Shown: positions 16,655 to 25,900, counted from the first letter of the stretch. The stretch: DNA of 64,000 bases from an uncultured Lachnospiraceae bacterium (GCA_947176505.1 CAMWQW010000016.1:1-64000), one strand, 5' to 3'. Notes: generated from the sequence alone by a model not told the origin. Numbers and translations are program-made.

Positions 16655-18481
16655 ATGTGTGGAATCGTAGGATATATCGGAACCAAGCAGGCGGCGCCTA
16701 TCATTTTAGACGGACTATCTAAATTGGAGTACCGCGGATATGATTCGGCGGGGATGGCAATCTACGACGGCGGAAAGATTAATATTACGAAGTCGGTGGG
16801 AAGATTAAAGGTACTGGAGAATATAACTCACGGCGGGGAAACGATGGCAGGCGTCTGCGGAATCGGACATACCAGATGGGCGACACACGGGGTTCCGAGC
16901 AACCTCAATGCACATCCGCATTTTAATGCAGCCGAGACGATTACAGTCGTACATAACGGTATTATCGAAAATTATCTGCATCTTCGTCAGATGTTGACGG
17001 ATAAGGGATATCAGTTTATTTCTGAGACAGATACAGAGGTATTAGCACATTTGCTTGACTATTATTATAAGGGCAATCCTTTGGAAGCAGTGACGAAAGT
17101 ACTGCACCGTGTGGAGGGCTCATATGCGCTGGGTATTCTTTTTGCAGACTGTCCGGATCAGATATTTGCGGCAAGGAAGGATTCGCCGCTTATTGTCGGG
17201 CAGAATGAGGATGGCTGTTTCATTGCTTCTGATGTGCCGGCGATTCTAAAGTACACACGGAAAGTATATTATGTGGATAATCAGGAAGTGGTGCGTCTGC
17301 GTGCAGATCATATGCACTTCTACACTGTAGATGAAGAGGAGACGACGAAAGAATCCGTCACCATTGAATGGGATGCGAATGCGGCAGAGAAGGCAGGTTA
17401 TGAGCATTTCATGTTGAAGGAGATGTACGAGCAGCCTAAAACGGTAACGGATACATTACTTCCGAGAATTAAGAAAAACGATATTGTCATTGATGAACTG
17501 GATATGACAGACGAAGAGCTGCGGGCAATTAAGAAGATTCATATTGTTGCATGCGGTTCGGCATATCATGCAGGCGTGACGGGTAAGTATGTTATAGAAG
17601 GTCTGGCTCGTGTTCCTGTAGAGGTCGATCTTGCTTCCGAATTCAGATACCGCAATCCGATTTTGGAGGAGGGGGCAATGGTCATAGTTATCAGCCAGTC
17701 CGGAGAGACTGCGGATACACTGGCGGCGCTTAGAGAGTCTAAAGAGCGTGGTTTTAAAGTGTTGGGCATTGTCAACGTAGTGGGAAGTTCTATTGCAAGA
17801 GAAGCAGACAATGTCATGTATACTTGGGCAGGACCGGAAATTGCCGTTGCCACTACCAAGGCATACAGCGCGCAGCTTATTGCACTGTATCTGCTTGCAA
17901 TGAAGCTTGGCAGAGTGAAGGAAGAGATTGATGATAAGACCTTTAAGTCACTTTTAGGAGACTTGCGATGCCTGCCGGATCAGATTGAACTTTTGCTGAA
18001 CAATAAACTGAAGATACAAAGATTTGCGAATCGTTATATAGGCGCTAAAGATGTGTTCTTTATCGGCAGAGGTATTGATTATGCGATTTCGCTGGAAGGT
18101 TCTTTGAAACTAAAAGAAATATCTTATATTCACTCAGAGGCATATGCAGCAGGAGAACTGAAACACGGAACCATCTCACTTATTGAAGAGGGAACACTTG
18201 TAGCGGCAGTGTCTACACAGCCGGAGTTATATGCCAAGACGATCAGTAATATGGTAGAGGTCAAAGCAAGGGGCGCTTTCGTGCTGGCAGTCACATGTGA
18301 GGAAAATAAGGAAATTGAGAAAGCGGCGGATTATGTGATTTATATTCCGGAAACAAATCCGTATTTTGCCAATTCGCTGGCGATTATTCCGCTCCAGCTG
18401 TTCGGATATTATGTGTCCGTCGGCAAGGGGTGCGATGTGGATAAGCCCAGAAATCTGGCGAAATCCGTTACGGTAGAATAG
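16655..18481 (+). CDS. glmS: Glutamine--fructose-6-phosphate aminotransferase (isomerizing)
   Basis: GlmS makes glucosamine-6-phosphate from fructose-6-phosphate and glutamine, the first step to UDP-GlcNAc. All 608 residues are present. The N-terminal glutaminase begins MCGIVGYIG with Cys2 as nucleophile and carries the HTRWATHG and HNGIIENY motifs. Two SIS sugar-isomerase domains follow (about 290-425 and 460-600) with VISQSGETADT and the C-terminal KPRNLAKSVTVE. AGGAGG lies 8 nt before the start. The gap to the upstream glycosyltransferase is only 21 nt, so there is no room for the glmS ribozyme usual in many Firmicutes; expression seems to follow the polysaccharide gene. A terminator follows. 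Confidence 0.97.
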   Translation: MCGIVGYIGTKQAAPIILDGLSKLEYRGYDSAGMAIYDGGKINITKSVGRLKVLENITHGGETMAGVCGIGHTRWATHGVPSNLNAHPHFNAAETITVVHNGIIENYLHLRQMLTDKGYQFISETDTEVLAHLLDYYYKGNPLEAVTKVLHRVEGSYALGILFADCPDQIFAARKDSPLIVGQNEDGCFIASDVPAILKYTRKVYYVDNQEVVRLRADHMHFYTVDEEETTKESVTIEWDANAAEKAGYEHFMLKEMYEQPKTVTDTLLPRIKKNDIVIDELDMTDEELRAIKKIHIVACGSAYHAGVTGKYVIEGLARVPVEVDLASEFRYRNPILEEGAMVIVISQSGETADTLAALRESKERGFKVLGIVNVVGSSIAREADNVMYTWAGPEIAVATTKAYSAQLIALYLLAMKLGRVKEEIDDKTFKSLLGDLRCLPDQIELLLNNKLKIQRFANRYIGAKDVFFIGRGIDYAISLEGSLKLKEISYIHSEAYAAGELKHGTISLIEEGTLVAAVSTQPELYAKTISNMVEVKARGAFVLAVTCEENKEIEKAADYVIYIPETNPYFANSLAIIPLQLFGYYVSVGKGCDVDKPRNLAKSVTVE

Positions 18482-18513
18482 AAAGAAGAAAATATCATCA
18501 GAGAAAAGAATAA

Positions 18514-18557
18514 AAAGAGTGTCCCGGTCTTTCGGAAGGAATTGCGGGATACTCTTT
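18514..18557 (+). terminator. Rho-independent terminator after glmS
   Basis: A 13-bp stem AAAGAGTGTCCCG / CGGGATACTCTTT with one G-T pair and an 18-nt loop, placed just after the stop codon. Confidence 0.8.
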
Positions 18558-18744
18558 ACATTTATATTGTAGGAGATTTCTCGGTATACATCGAGTTTGC
18601 TTGCCGAATAAATCAATAAAATTAAAAAACACAATTTAAATAAATTTTTGTCACACTTTATACACAATTAGAGGATATACTGACCTCAAGATAAAAGAAA
18701 AACGGCGATGAGCCGCCCGGATAATGCGGAAAGGAGTAAATGTT

Positions 18745-20304
18745 ATGTATGATAATGAATTTACAAATACAAGTTTATCATTGGGAGATAATAATAACGC
18801 GGCGCAGGACCAGAGTCTGAACCGGAATCAGGATCAAAATCTAAGCCGAAATCAGAATCAAAGTCTGAACCGGAATGTTTACGGCGGGTCAAACGACAGG
18901 AACTATTATCAGGGCGTGTACGATGAGCAGAGATACACACAGAGTACAACGCAAAGTCCTTATGAAAATCGGACGGGCAGCTACCAGTATGGGAACACCT
19001 ACCCGAATGATTATACGCATATGCAGCAGAATAAGGAAAAGAAGCAGAAGCCAGAGAAGAAGGCACGCACAGGCGGCTACTTTAAAAAAGCAATGATCAG
19101 CGTATCATTGGGACTCTTTTTCGGAATCTTTGCAGGGCTTGGGCTGTATGCCGTGCAGGCTTTCACAGGTATGTCTGAGAAGAGCAGCGTTGAAGAGAAC
19201 TCTTCGGAAGTGGAAGCTATGGCGGATGAAATTGTAGAGGAAGCGGGCAAAGAGATTGAAGACATTACGGATGAGACTGCCAGTGGTATACATGTGACGG
19301 ACAGCATCAGTACGATTGTGGCGGACGTTTCGGAAGTTGTCGAAGAAGTTATGCCGGCGATTGTGTCAATCAATAACCATTATGTCGAAACAATGTCCTA
19401 TTTCGGACAGTCTTTCAGCAACGAAGCCGACGCCAGCGGTTCCGGTATTATCGTAGGCGAGAACGACACGGAACTGTTGATTGTGACGAATTATCATGTG
19501 ATTGCAGATGCAGATAAGCTGACTGTGCAGTTTGTAGAGGGCAGCGAAGCGGAAGCTTCCGTTAAGGGAACTGATGCCGACATGGATTTGGCAGTGATTG
19601 CCGTTCCGATAGACAGTATTGACAATAGCGTTTTACAGCAAATCGCAGTGGCGACGCTGGGGAATTCCGATTCACTTGTGGTTGGAGAACCGGCGATTGC
19701 AATAGGCAATTCACTCGGGTACGGACAATCAGTTACTACAGGCGTCATCAGCGCATTGAATAGAAGTATTGAACTTTCGGACGGTACGGACGGTACGTTT
19801 ATTCAGACGGACGCGGCGATCAACCCGGGTAATTCAGGCGGTGCACTCCTTAATATGAAAGGAGAAGTGATTGGAATTAACTCCAATAAGATTGGCGGCA
19901 GTGCTATAGAGGGAATGGGATACGCCATTCCGATTTCTTCCGCGAGTCCGATTATAGCAGAACTTATGTTGAAAGAGACGAAGGATAAAGTGGCGGAAGA
20001 AGAGAGAGGATATCTGGGTATCTCAGGTATCAGCGTTACGGATTATGTATCTGAGACATACGGAATGCCTAAGGGCGTATATATCTCCCAAGTGTATGAG
20101 AACACGGCGGCGGCAGAGGCAGGGCTTCGCAAAGGCGATATCATTACAGAATTTGACGGAGAAGAAATCGAATCCATGGATGAATTACAATACGAACTGG
20201 AATTTCACGCGAAGGGTGACACGGTGGAAATCACGGTGATGTTCGCTGACGGCTACGGATATAGTGACAGAAAGGTACAGATTACGCTTGGAAACAGAGT
20301 GTAG
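18745..20304 (+). CDS. HtrA/DegP-type membrane serine protease with PDZ domain
   Basis: It is a surface quality-control protease anchored in the membrane. The 519 residues start with a 110-residue cytoplasmic Asn/Gln-rich tail holding three octapeptide repeats (QDQSLNRN and variants, 21-44), then one helix (about 116-139). A trypsin-like domain carries the full triad: His251 in TNYHVIA, Asp281 in ADMDLAVI and Ser364 in NPGNSGGAL. One PDZ domain sits at about 420-515 (LGISGISVTD, AGLRKGDIIT). AAGGAG lies 9 nt before the ATG at 18745; an in-frame ATG at 18724 overlaps that site and is unlikely. The glutamine-rich tail is unusual for the family and may be variable. Confidence 0.92.
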   Translation: MYDNEFTNTSLSLGDNNNAAQDQSLNRNQDQNLSRNQNQSLNRNVYGGSNDRNYYQGVYDEQRYTQSTTQSPYENRTGSYQYGNTYPNDYTHMQQNKEKKQKPEKKARTGGYFKKAMISVSLGLFFGIFAGLGLYAVQAFTGMSEKSSVEENSSEVEAMADEIVEEAGKEIEDITDETASGIHVTDSISTIVADVSEVVEEVMPAIVSINNHYVETMSYFGQSFSNEADASGSGIIVGENDTELLIVTNYHVIADADKLTVQFVEGSEAEASVKGTDADMDLAVIAVPIDSIDNSVLQQIAVATLGNSDSLVVGEPAIAIGNSLGYGQSVTTGVISALNRSIELSDGTDGTFIQTDAAINPGNSGGALLNMKGEVIGINSNKIGGSAIEGMGYAIPISSASPIIAELMLKETKDKVAEEERGYLGISGISVTDYVSETYGMPKGVYISQVYENTAAAEAGLRKGDIITEFDGEEIESMDELQYELEFHAKGDTVEITVMFADGYGYSDRKVQITLGNRV

Positions 20305-20325
20305 AATAAAGAGAAAATATATCGA

Positions 20326-20360
20326 ATAGGAAGGCGGTTGAAAGACCGCCTTTCTCCTAT
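20326..20360 (+). terminator. Rho-independent terminator after the HtrA-type gene
   Basis: Core stem AAGGCGGT / ACCGCCTT (20331-20338 with 20345-20352), extended across a small bulge by ATAGG / CCTAT. Confidence 0.8.
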
Positions 20361-20382
20361 GGAGGTACTTCTTTAGAAAATG

Positions 20383-20411
20383 TTTACTTGTGGGATATTC
20401 CTTTTTATACT
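20383..20411 (+). promoter_or_regulatory. Candidate promoter of the clpX-like gene
   Basis: TTTACT (20383-20388) and TATACT (20406-20411) are 17 nt apart. A second overlapping option is TTGTGG with TATGAT. Both lie inside the 5' extension of the open frame, so the first translated ATG must be 20480 or 20501. Confidence 0.55.
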
Positions 20412-20500
20412 ATGATAAAAATGTAAAGAAAAGCAGCAAGTTTGCAAGAAATGGATTTGAAATCACTAAGTTTGACCGGATGGAGGATAAGAACAAGAAT

Positions 20501-22069
20501 ATGAATGATGACAGATATGATGATATAAACGACGATATCGATGCAAGTAAGGAAGAGATAAGGGCGCATGATTATCGGGAACTGGAGGACGTCGAGGAGC
20601 AAAGAGAGGAACTTCGCAGCCGCAGACAAGAAGAGATAAGCAAAGACAGCAGTCATCAGGAGGATGACCATGACAAGGATTATGAAGATGTGTGCTTTAT
20701 CTGCCGCAGACCGGAAAGCAAAGCGGGCAAAATGTTTCATCTTCCAAATCATATATGCGTTTGTGATGACTGTATGCATAAGACAATGGACACGGTCAGT
20801 CAGTTTGATTATCAGGGAATGCTGAATACGCCAAATATGACGGATTTAAACAACGGTAAAGGATTTCCAAACATAAGTTTTGTTAATCTGGCGGATTTGC
20901 AGGGAGACGGCGGAATCCCGAATAAGCAGAAGCCGAAGAAAAAGAAGAGGACGAATGAAAAACCGGAGATTGATATCAGGAATATTATGCCGCCGCACAA
21001 GATTAAAGAGAAATTGGATGAGTATGTGGTAGGGCAGGAATACGCTAAGAAAGTAGTGTCTGTGGCGGTATATAATCATTACAAGAGAGTGGCGACTGGA
21101 ACGATGGACGAGATTGAGATCGAGAAATCAAATATGCTCATGATTGGTCCTACGGGATGCGGTAAGACATATTTGGTCAAGACGCTTGCGCGCCTTTTGG
21201 ACGTGCCGCTGGCGATTACGGATGCCACATCCTTGACAGAGGCAGGATATATCGGCGACGATATCGAGAGCGTGGTGTCGAAGCTGTTAGCGGCGGCTGA
21301 TAATGATGTGGAGAGAGCGGAACGAGGCATTATCTTTATCGACGAGATTGATAAGATAGCCAAGAAGAAGAATACGAACTCACGCGATGTCAGCGGTGAG
21401 TCCGTTCAGCAGGGGATGCTGAAGCTGTTGGAGGGCGCTGAGGTGGAAGTACCTGTGGGCGCTAATTCCAAGAATGCCATGGTGCCTCTGGCGACGGTAA
21501 ATACGAGGAATATTTTGTTTATCTGTGGCGGAGCATTTCCGGATTTAGAGGAAATAATTAAACAGAGATTAAATAAACGTACCTCAATAGGATATAATGC
21601 GGAACTGCGGGATAAATATGATAAAGAAAAAAATATCTTAAGCAGAGTTACGGTGGAAGATATTAAGAAGTTCGGGATGATTCCGGAATTTATCGGTCGT
21701 CTGCCTGTGATTTTCACATTGGAAGGCTTAAGCAAAGAGATGATGGTTAAGATTCTCGGAGAGCCGAGAAATGCGATTCTTAAGCAGTATCAGAAACTTC
21801 TCGAACTGGATGAAGTAAAGCTGGAATTTGAGCAGGAGGCTTTAGAGGCGATTGCAGAGAAGGCAATGGAGAAAGATACCGGTGCCAGAGCGCTGCGCGC
21901 CATCATCGAAGAATTTATGCTTGATATTATGTATGAAGTGCCTAAGGACGACAATATCGGCAGAGTGACAATTACCAGAGAGTATATCGAAGGGACGGGC
22001 GGACCGATTATAGATATTCGCAGCAATCTGGCAGAGCACCCTGATAAGCTGAATGTGATAGAAAGCTGA
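20501..22069 (+). CDS. clpX: ClpX-type AAA+ unfoldase with long N-terminal extension
   Basis: ClpX unfolds tagged substrates and feeds them to ClpP. From the ATG at 20501 the protein has 522 residues, about 90-100 more than usual. An acidic, charged extension of about 60 residues precedes the zinc domain, whose four cysteines are C65, C68, C88 and C91. After a basic linker comes the AAA+ module: Walker A GPTGCGKT at 216-223, pore loop GYIG at 249-252, Walker B IIFIDE at 277-282, and the sensor-2 motif GARALR. The ClpP-docking tripeptide, normally IGF, reads IGY at 363-365. GGAGGA lies 14 nt before 20501, and 20480 is the alternative start. No clpP or tig is adjacent. It may be a second ClpX with altered partner choice, or the main one; the window cannot tell. 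Confidence 0.85.
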   Translation: MNDDRYDDINDDIDASKEEIRAHDYRELEDVEEQREELRSRRQEEISKDSSHQEDDHDKDYEDVCFICRRPESKAGKMFHLPNHICVCDDCMHKTMDTVSQFDYQGMLNTPNMTDLNNGKGFPNISFVNLADLQGDGGIPNKQKPKKKKRTNEKPEIDIRNIMPPHKIKEKLDEYVVGQEYAKKVVSVAVYNHYKRVATGTMDEIEIEKSNMLMIGPTGCGKTYLVKTLARLLDVPLAITDATSLTEAGYIGDDIESVVSKLLAAADNDVERAERGIIFIDEIDKIAKKKNTNSRDVSGESVQQGMLKLLEGAEVEVPVGANSKNAMVPLATVNTRNILFICGGAFPDLEEIIKQRLNKRTSIGYNAELRDKYDKEKNILSRVTVEDIKKFGMIPEFIGRLPVIFTLEGLSKEMMVKILGEPRNAILKQYQKLLELDEVKLEFEQEALEAIAEKAMEKDTGARALRAIIEEFMLDIMYEVPKDDNIGRVTITREYIEGTGGPIIDIRSNLAEHPDKLNVIES

Positions 22070-22238
22070 GCATGGCAGAGAGCTGAATATGATAAGGAAT
22101 GAGCGCTATCGATAACCGGGCATAAATAAGAAGAAAACGTCATAGAAAGAAAACGGGACGGGCTGTGTAGACATAGTATAGTAGAGAGAATATGTGGAAA
22201 GAGCAGTCTGCATATAATAGCAACTGTTATTATAAAAG

Positions 22239-23936
22239 ATGACTTGTAAGGACAAAATATTATCGAATGAATATGCTGACTTGATCACGGATTACGTGGT
22301 GGCGGAGGAAATGTCAGCAACACAGCCTGTTGATTTCTGCTTTCACGGAATAGACGAAAATTATGGGGTGGCAAATGTAAACCGCAGCATGATACCGCCT
22401 ATGTCAATAGGGTATTATGGTTATTCGGCGATTCCAGTATTATATGGATTGATGCAGATTGACGGCGAGATATTTGATCCGGAGAATCTGATAGAGGTAG
22501 GAAGTATACGTGTACAGAATCCTCCATTGTCATTGCAGGGTGCCGGTGTGATAGTCGGATTTATTGATACGGGTATACGCTATGAACTGGATGTTTTCAG
22601 GCGTGAGGACGGTTCAAGCCGTATTATGTCGATTTGGGATCAGACAATACAGGATGGTGAACCGCCGGAAGGTTTTTTGTACGGCACTGAGTATACCAGA
22701 GCAGACATAGACAGGGCTTTGCAGACGGATGAACCAGAGCAAATTGTACCGTCTGTAGATTTGAATGGGCACGGGACGCGTATGGCATCCGTAGCAGTTG
22801 GCAGTATATTAAATCAGGGATTAACATTTAGAGGCGCCGCGCCGCAGGCTGATATTGCCGTTGTAAAGCTGAAAGAGGCTAAACAGTACTTAAGAGACTA
22901 TTATTTGATTTCAGAGGATGCGGTTGTTTTTCAGGAAAATGACATCATGGAAGCAGCCAAATATTTGGAACGCATGGCAATTGCCCTGCACAGACCGGTA
23001 GTGATTGTAATCGGTTTGGGGACGAATTGGGGAAGCCATAACGGTACATCGCCTCTTGCGTCTTATTTGAATACTGTTGCCGGAAGAAGGAGCAGGGCGG
23101 TAGTGGTGTGCGGAGGCAACGAAGGAGATAAGGAGCACCACTATGAGAATTCTGCGCCGGATGTTGTAGAAATCCGCGTAGAGGAAGAAACGAAAGGGTT
23201 CTGTCTCGAATTATGGGGAACACTGCCGGACACACATTCTGTCAGAGTCCGTTCGCCGGGCGGAGAGACGTCGCAGGAGATTGATTTTAGGAGCAGGGAA
23301 GACAGAGAGATTACGTTTATCTTTGAGGAAACCCGTATTGTTGTGAGTAATCTGATTGTAGAGAGGGATGCGGGAGAACAGTTGGTTTTCTTTCGCTTTG
23401 AAAAGCCTACGCCGGGGATATGGAACATGCAGGTTTATCCGGCGGAAGGTGAGCTGAGGGGAATGGGTGTATTCCATATGTGGCTCCCGATTGCGAATTT
23501 TCTGGAGACAAGTGTGACTTTTCTGGCGCCAAGTCCGGATGTGACATTGACAGAGCCTTCCAATGCCGAGCGTATTATTACGATATCCACATATAACGGA
23601 ACGACGGGAAGCTGGTTTCCACAGTCGGGCAGAGGCTTTACCAAGAGCGGAAATATCAAGCCCGATTTGTCTGTGCCCGGCGTACAGGTATCAACGGTAT
23701 TGGGACCATATACCGGGTCCAGCATGGCAGCTGCAATCGCGGCAGGGTGTGTTGCCCAGTTCATGGAATGGGCTGTGGTGGACGGTAATACGCCGACAGT
23801 GGAGAGCAGAGCGATCAAAAGTTTTCTGATTCGCGGCGCCGACAGGTCGGAGAATGTCGTCTATCCCGACAATCGCTGGGGATTCGGGAAATTGGATATC
23901 AGCGGGACGTTTGAGGTGCTGGCGAGACTGTCGTAA
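22239..23936 (+). CDS. S8 family subtilisin-like serine peptidase (Csp-like)
   Basis: The protein has 565 residues and a subtilase fold with the full triad: Asp110 in VGFIDTGI, His178 in LNGHGTRMA and Ser495 in TGSSMAA; Asn294 in GGNEGD fits the oxyanion position. The catalytic serine motif is GSSMA in place of the usual GTSMA. A beta-rich insertion lies at about 305-425 between the oxyanion Asn and Ser, as in the Csp germination proteases of Clostridia. There is no signal peptide; residues 1-95 may be a short prodomain. Such proteins occur in several copies in Lachnospiraceae, and a germination role is only one possibility. The ribosome site is weak. It stands alone between clpX and a hairpin at 24007. 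Confidence 0.88.
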   Translation: MTCKDKILSNEYADLITDYVVAEEMSATQPVDFCFHGIDENYGVANVNRSMIPPMSIGYYGYSAIPVLYGLMQIDGEIFDPENLIEVGSIRVQNPPLSLQGAGVIVGFIDTGIRYELDVFRREDGSSRIMSIWDQTIQDGEPPEGFLYGTEYTRADIDRALQTDEPEQIVPSVDLNGHGTRMASVAVGSILNQGLTFRGAAPQADIAVVKLKEAKQYLRDYYLISEDAVVFQENDIMEAAKYLERMAIALHRPVVIVIGLGTNWGSHNGTSPLASYLNTVAGRRSRAVVVCGGNEGDKEHHYENSAPDVVEIRVEEETKGFCLELWGTLPDTHSVRVRSPGGETSQEIDFRSREDREITFIFEETRIVVSNLIVERDAGEQLVFFRFEKPTPGIWNMQVYPAEGELRGMGVFHMWLPIANFLETSVTFLAPSPDVTLTEPSNAERIITISTYNGTTGSWFPQSGRGFTKSGNIKPDLSVPGVQVSTVLGPYTGSSMAAAIAAGCVAQFMEWAVVDGNTPTVESRAIKSFLIRGADRSENVVYPDNRWGFGKLDISGTFEVLARLS

Positions 23937-24006
23937 ACGGCAAAGTTCCTATCATAGAATAGAATAAGGTTTCAACGCTTTATAAAGAAATTCTTGTGTA
24001 TGCAGA

Positions 24007-24051
24007 AAAGCAGGTTCTCCTAAGCTACGAGTGCGATTGGAAACCTGCTTT
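24007..24051 (+). terminator. Hairpin terminator after the subtilase gene
   Basis: A perfect 10-bp stem AAAGCAGGTT / AACCTGCTTT with a 25-nt loop, followed by GTATTTG. Confidence 0.6.
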
Positions 24052-24080
24052 GTATTTGCGCCATGCAATATAGGCAATTA

Positions 24081-24110
24081 TTGACTCTTTGTGAAGCGTT
24101 ATGGTATAGT
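24081..24110 (+). promoter_or_regulatory. Candidate sigma-A promoter for the signal peptidase II gene
   Basis: TTGACT at 24081-24086 and TATAGT at 24105-24110 with an 18-nt spacer, about 100 nt upstream of the start codon. Confidence 0.65.
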
Positions 24111-24214
24111 CCTTAGTAACCCGGGTGAGAAATATGGGAATGTGCAATGATTTGTGTTATGTGGTATGTAACGGTGAAGCTCGTAATTGAAAATTATAAT
24201 AACGGAGGAACATT

Positions 24215-24673
24215 ATGGCGGTTATAAGCTGCGCACTTCTTGCGATGGTGGTATTTGTGACTGATTTTCTCATTAAGAATCATATTGAGCGGACGAAGAC
24301 AGAGGGGGAGAGCGAATCTGTCTGCGGCGGCAGGCTGATACTGCATAAATATCACAATAGGGGCGCATTTCTGAATACCGGAGAGAGAAAAAGCACTCTT
24401 GTAGCCATATTGTCGTTAATTCTGACTCTGGGTGCGACGGCGCTTTTTCTGGCGACGTTTACATTTCGGGGAAGTGGTATGCTCAGGGCGGGTTTAGCGC
24501 TGCTCCTCGGCGGCGCATACAGCAACACTTACGACCGGCTTGTCCGCAAGTATGTAGTAGATTATGTGAGCTTTCCGGTGAAAAATAAAAAAATCAGAAA
24601 TATTGTGTTCAATATTTCTGATTTCTGTATCATGATAGGAGCGCTTCTCATTGTGCTTGGAAGCGCTGATTAG
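24215..24673 (+). CDS. lspA: Signal peptidase II (lipoprotein signal peptidase) family protein
   Basis: LspA removes the signal peptide of prolipoproteins in the membrane. The 152 residues have four hydrophobic segments and the family blocks: HNRGAF (normally N.GAF), LGGAYSNTYDRL (normally GGxxGNxxDR), VVDYVSF and FNISDFCIMIGA. The two catalytic aspartates of the family fall in VVDY and ISDF and are both present. The changes around the GN position make it a divergent member, so it may be an accessory LspA. GGAGG precedes the start by 7 nt. Its stop codon overlaps the end of the convergent carbamate kinase gene by 4 nt. Confidence 0.82.
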   Translation: MAVISCALLAMVVFVTDFLIKNHIERTKTEGESESVCGGRLILHKYHNRGAFLNTGERKSTLVAILSLILTLGATALFLATFTFRGSGMLRAGLALLLGGAYSNTYDRLVRKYVVDYVSFPVKNKKIRNIVFNISDFCIMIGALLIVLGSAD

Positions 24674-25605
24674 GCAATGATGGTTGTGCCGCTTTTACCT
24701 TTAATGGCGTCGGCAATGGTATCGATGGAGGCAATCAGTACGCTGCCGGCAGGATTTTTAACAAGGTAAGCGATGGAAGCCTCAATCTTAGGAAGCATGG
24801 TTCCCGCTTCAAAATGTCCTTCTTCAATCAGTTTACGGCATTCGTCAACATTCAGTTTACTTAACGGCTCCTGCTTGTCGGTGCCGAAATTCTTATAAAC
24901 GCAAGGTACGCCGGTTAAGATGATCAGTTCGTCGGCGTTCAGGTCGCCAGCCAGTTTACCGGCGATAGAATCTTTCTCGATGACTGCGGAAGCGCCCTTT
25001 AGCAAATGATTTTGCTCGATTACGGGAATACCGCCGCCACCGCAGGCAATCACTGCCTGACCGGCATCTGCAAGCGCCCGGATTGCGTCAATTTCTACAA
25101 TATCGATCGGCTTGGGTGCAGCGACTACACGCCGGAATCCTTTACCGGGTTTTTCTACAACGAAATTTCCTTTCTTGATTTCCACCTCGGCATCTTCTTT
25201 AGACATATAACGACCGATGACTTTGGTAGGTTCATAGAAAGCTTCGTCATACGGATCCACCGTTACCTGAGTCAGGATGGTGCTGACGGTTTTGGAGATA
25301 CCGCGGCACAGCAGTTCGGCGCGCAGTGCGTTCTGAATATCGTAGCCTACATAGCCTTGACTCATGGCGGAACAGACGCACATAGGAGCCGGAGTATAAT
25401 CAATATATACACGACGAAGCTCGGTCATGGCTTTGTGTATCATGCTGACCTGAGGACCGTTGCTGTGTGTGATGGTAAGCTGGTAGTCGGCTTCTATCAG
25501 ATCAGCCAATGCTTTGGCGGTCAATTTTACTGCATCCCATTGTTCCGATGTTGTATAACCAAGTGCCTCATGTCCGAGAGAGACGACTGCACGTTTCTTG
25601 CTCAT
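24670..25605 (-). CDS. arcC: Carbamate kinase
   Basis: It makes ATP from carbamoyl phosphate and ADP, the last step of arginine deiminase, agmatine or ureide breakdown. The 311-residue length matches the family (about 310). Visible features are the N-terminal VVSLGHEALG (a variant of the usual ALGGNAL), THSNGPQV, the glycine-rich ACGGGGIPV loop and the KDSIAGKLAGDL segment. I chose the ATG at 25605, which has GGAGG upstream; the ATG at 25623 overlaps that ribosome site. No arcA or arcB is near, so the carbamoyl phosphate source lies elsewhere. A terminator-like hairpin sits in its leader. Confidence 0.93.
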   Translation of the reverse strand: MSKKRAVVSLGHEALGYTTSEQWDAVKLTAKALADLIEADYQLTITHSNGPQVSMIHKAMTELRRVYIDYTPAPMCVCSAMSQGYVGYDIQNALRAELLCRGISKTVSTILTQVTVDPYDEAFYEPTKVIGRYMSKEDAEVEIKKGNFVVEKPGKGFRRVVAAPKPIDIVEIDAIRALADAGQAVIACGGGGIPVIEQNHLLKGASAVIEKDSIAGKLAGDLNADELIILTGVPCVYKNFGTDKQEPLSKLNVDECRKLIEEGHFEAGTMLPKIEASIAYLVKNPAGSVLIASIDTIADAIKGKSGTTIIA

Positions 25606-25662
25606 ATGATTTATTTCCTCCATTTATATGATTGATAATACATGTGGTTGACAGATTAAAAC

Positions 25663-25689
25663 GAAGAAGATTTTAGACAAATCTTCTTC
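25663..25689 (-). promoter_or_regulatory. Hairpin in the arcC leader
   Basis: GAAGAAGAT / ATCTTCTTC forms a perfect 9-bp stem with a 9-nt loop. On the minus strand it is followed by CGTTTTAATC, so it resembles an intrinsic terminator in front of arcC, about 60 nt from its start. A second small palindrome, ATAGGA-N6-TCCTAT, lies at 25723-25740. Either could control arcC. Confidence 0.45.
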
Positions 25690-25846
25690 ATGTATCAGTA
25701 TATCAAAAATCATAGATTTTGTATAGGATATATTTCCTATTGGTATATAATGTGCTTTCGTTACTATGTGGCAACAATTTTGTTATATTTTAATAAAAAA
25801 TATTAGAAACAGCACAGTGAAAATAGACAAAACTAACAATAATAAA

Positions 25847-25875
25847 TTGACATTATATAGTAAGACAGGTATAAT
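25847..25875 (+). promoter_or_regulatory. Consensus sigma-A promoter for the EAL gene
   Basis: TTGACA (25847-25852), a 17-nt spacer and TATAAT (25870-25875) match the consensus exactly. Transcription would start near 25882, just before the ribosome site of the start at 25901. Confidence 0.88.
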
Positions 25876-25900
25876 ATAAATGTTGAAGGGAGATGGCGGT

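Noticed and set aside
20390..20500. N-terminal extension of the clpX-like protein from a GTG at 20390
   Set aside because: The stretch contains the best promoter boxes, so it is probably upstream of or at the transcription start.
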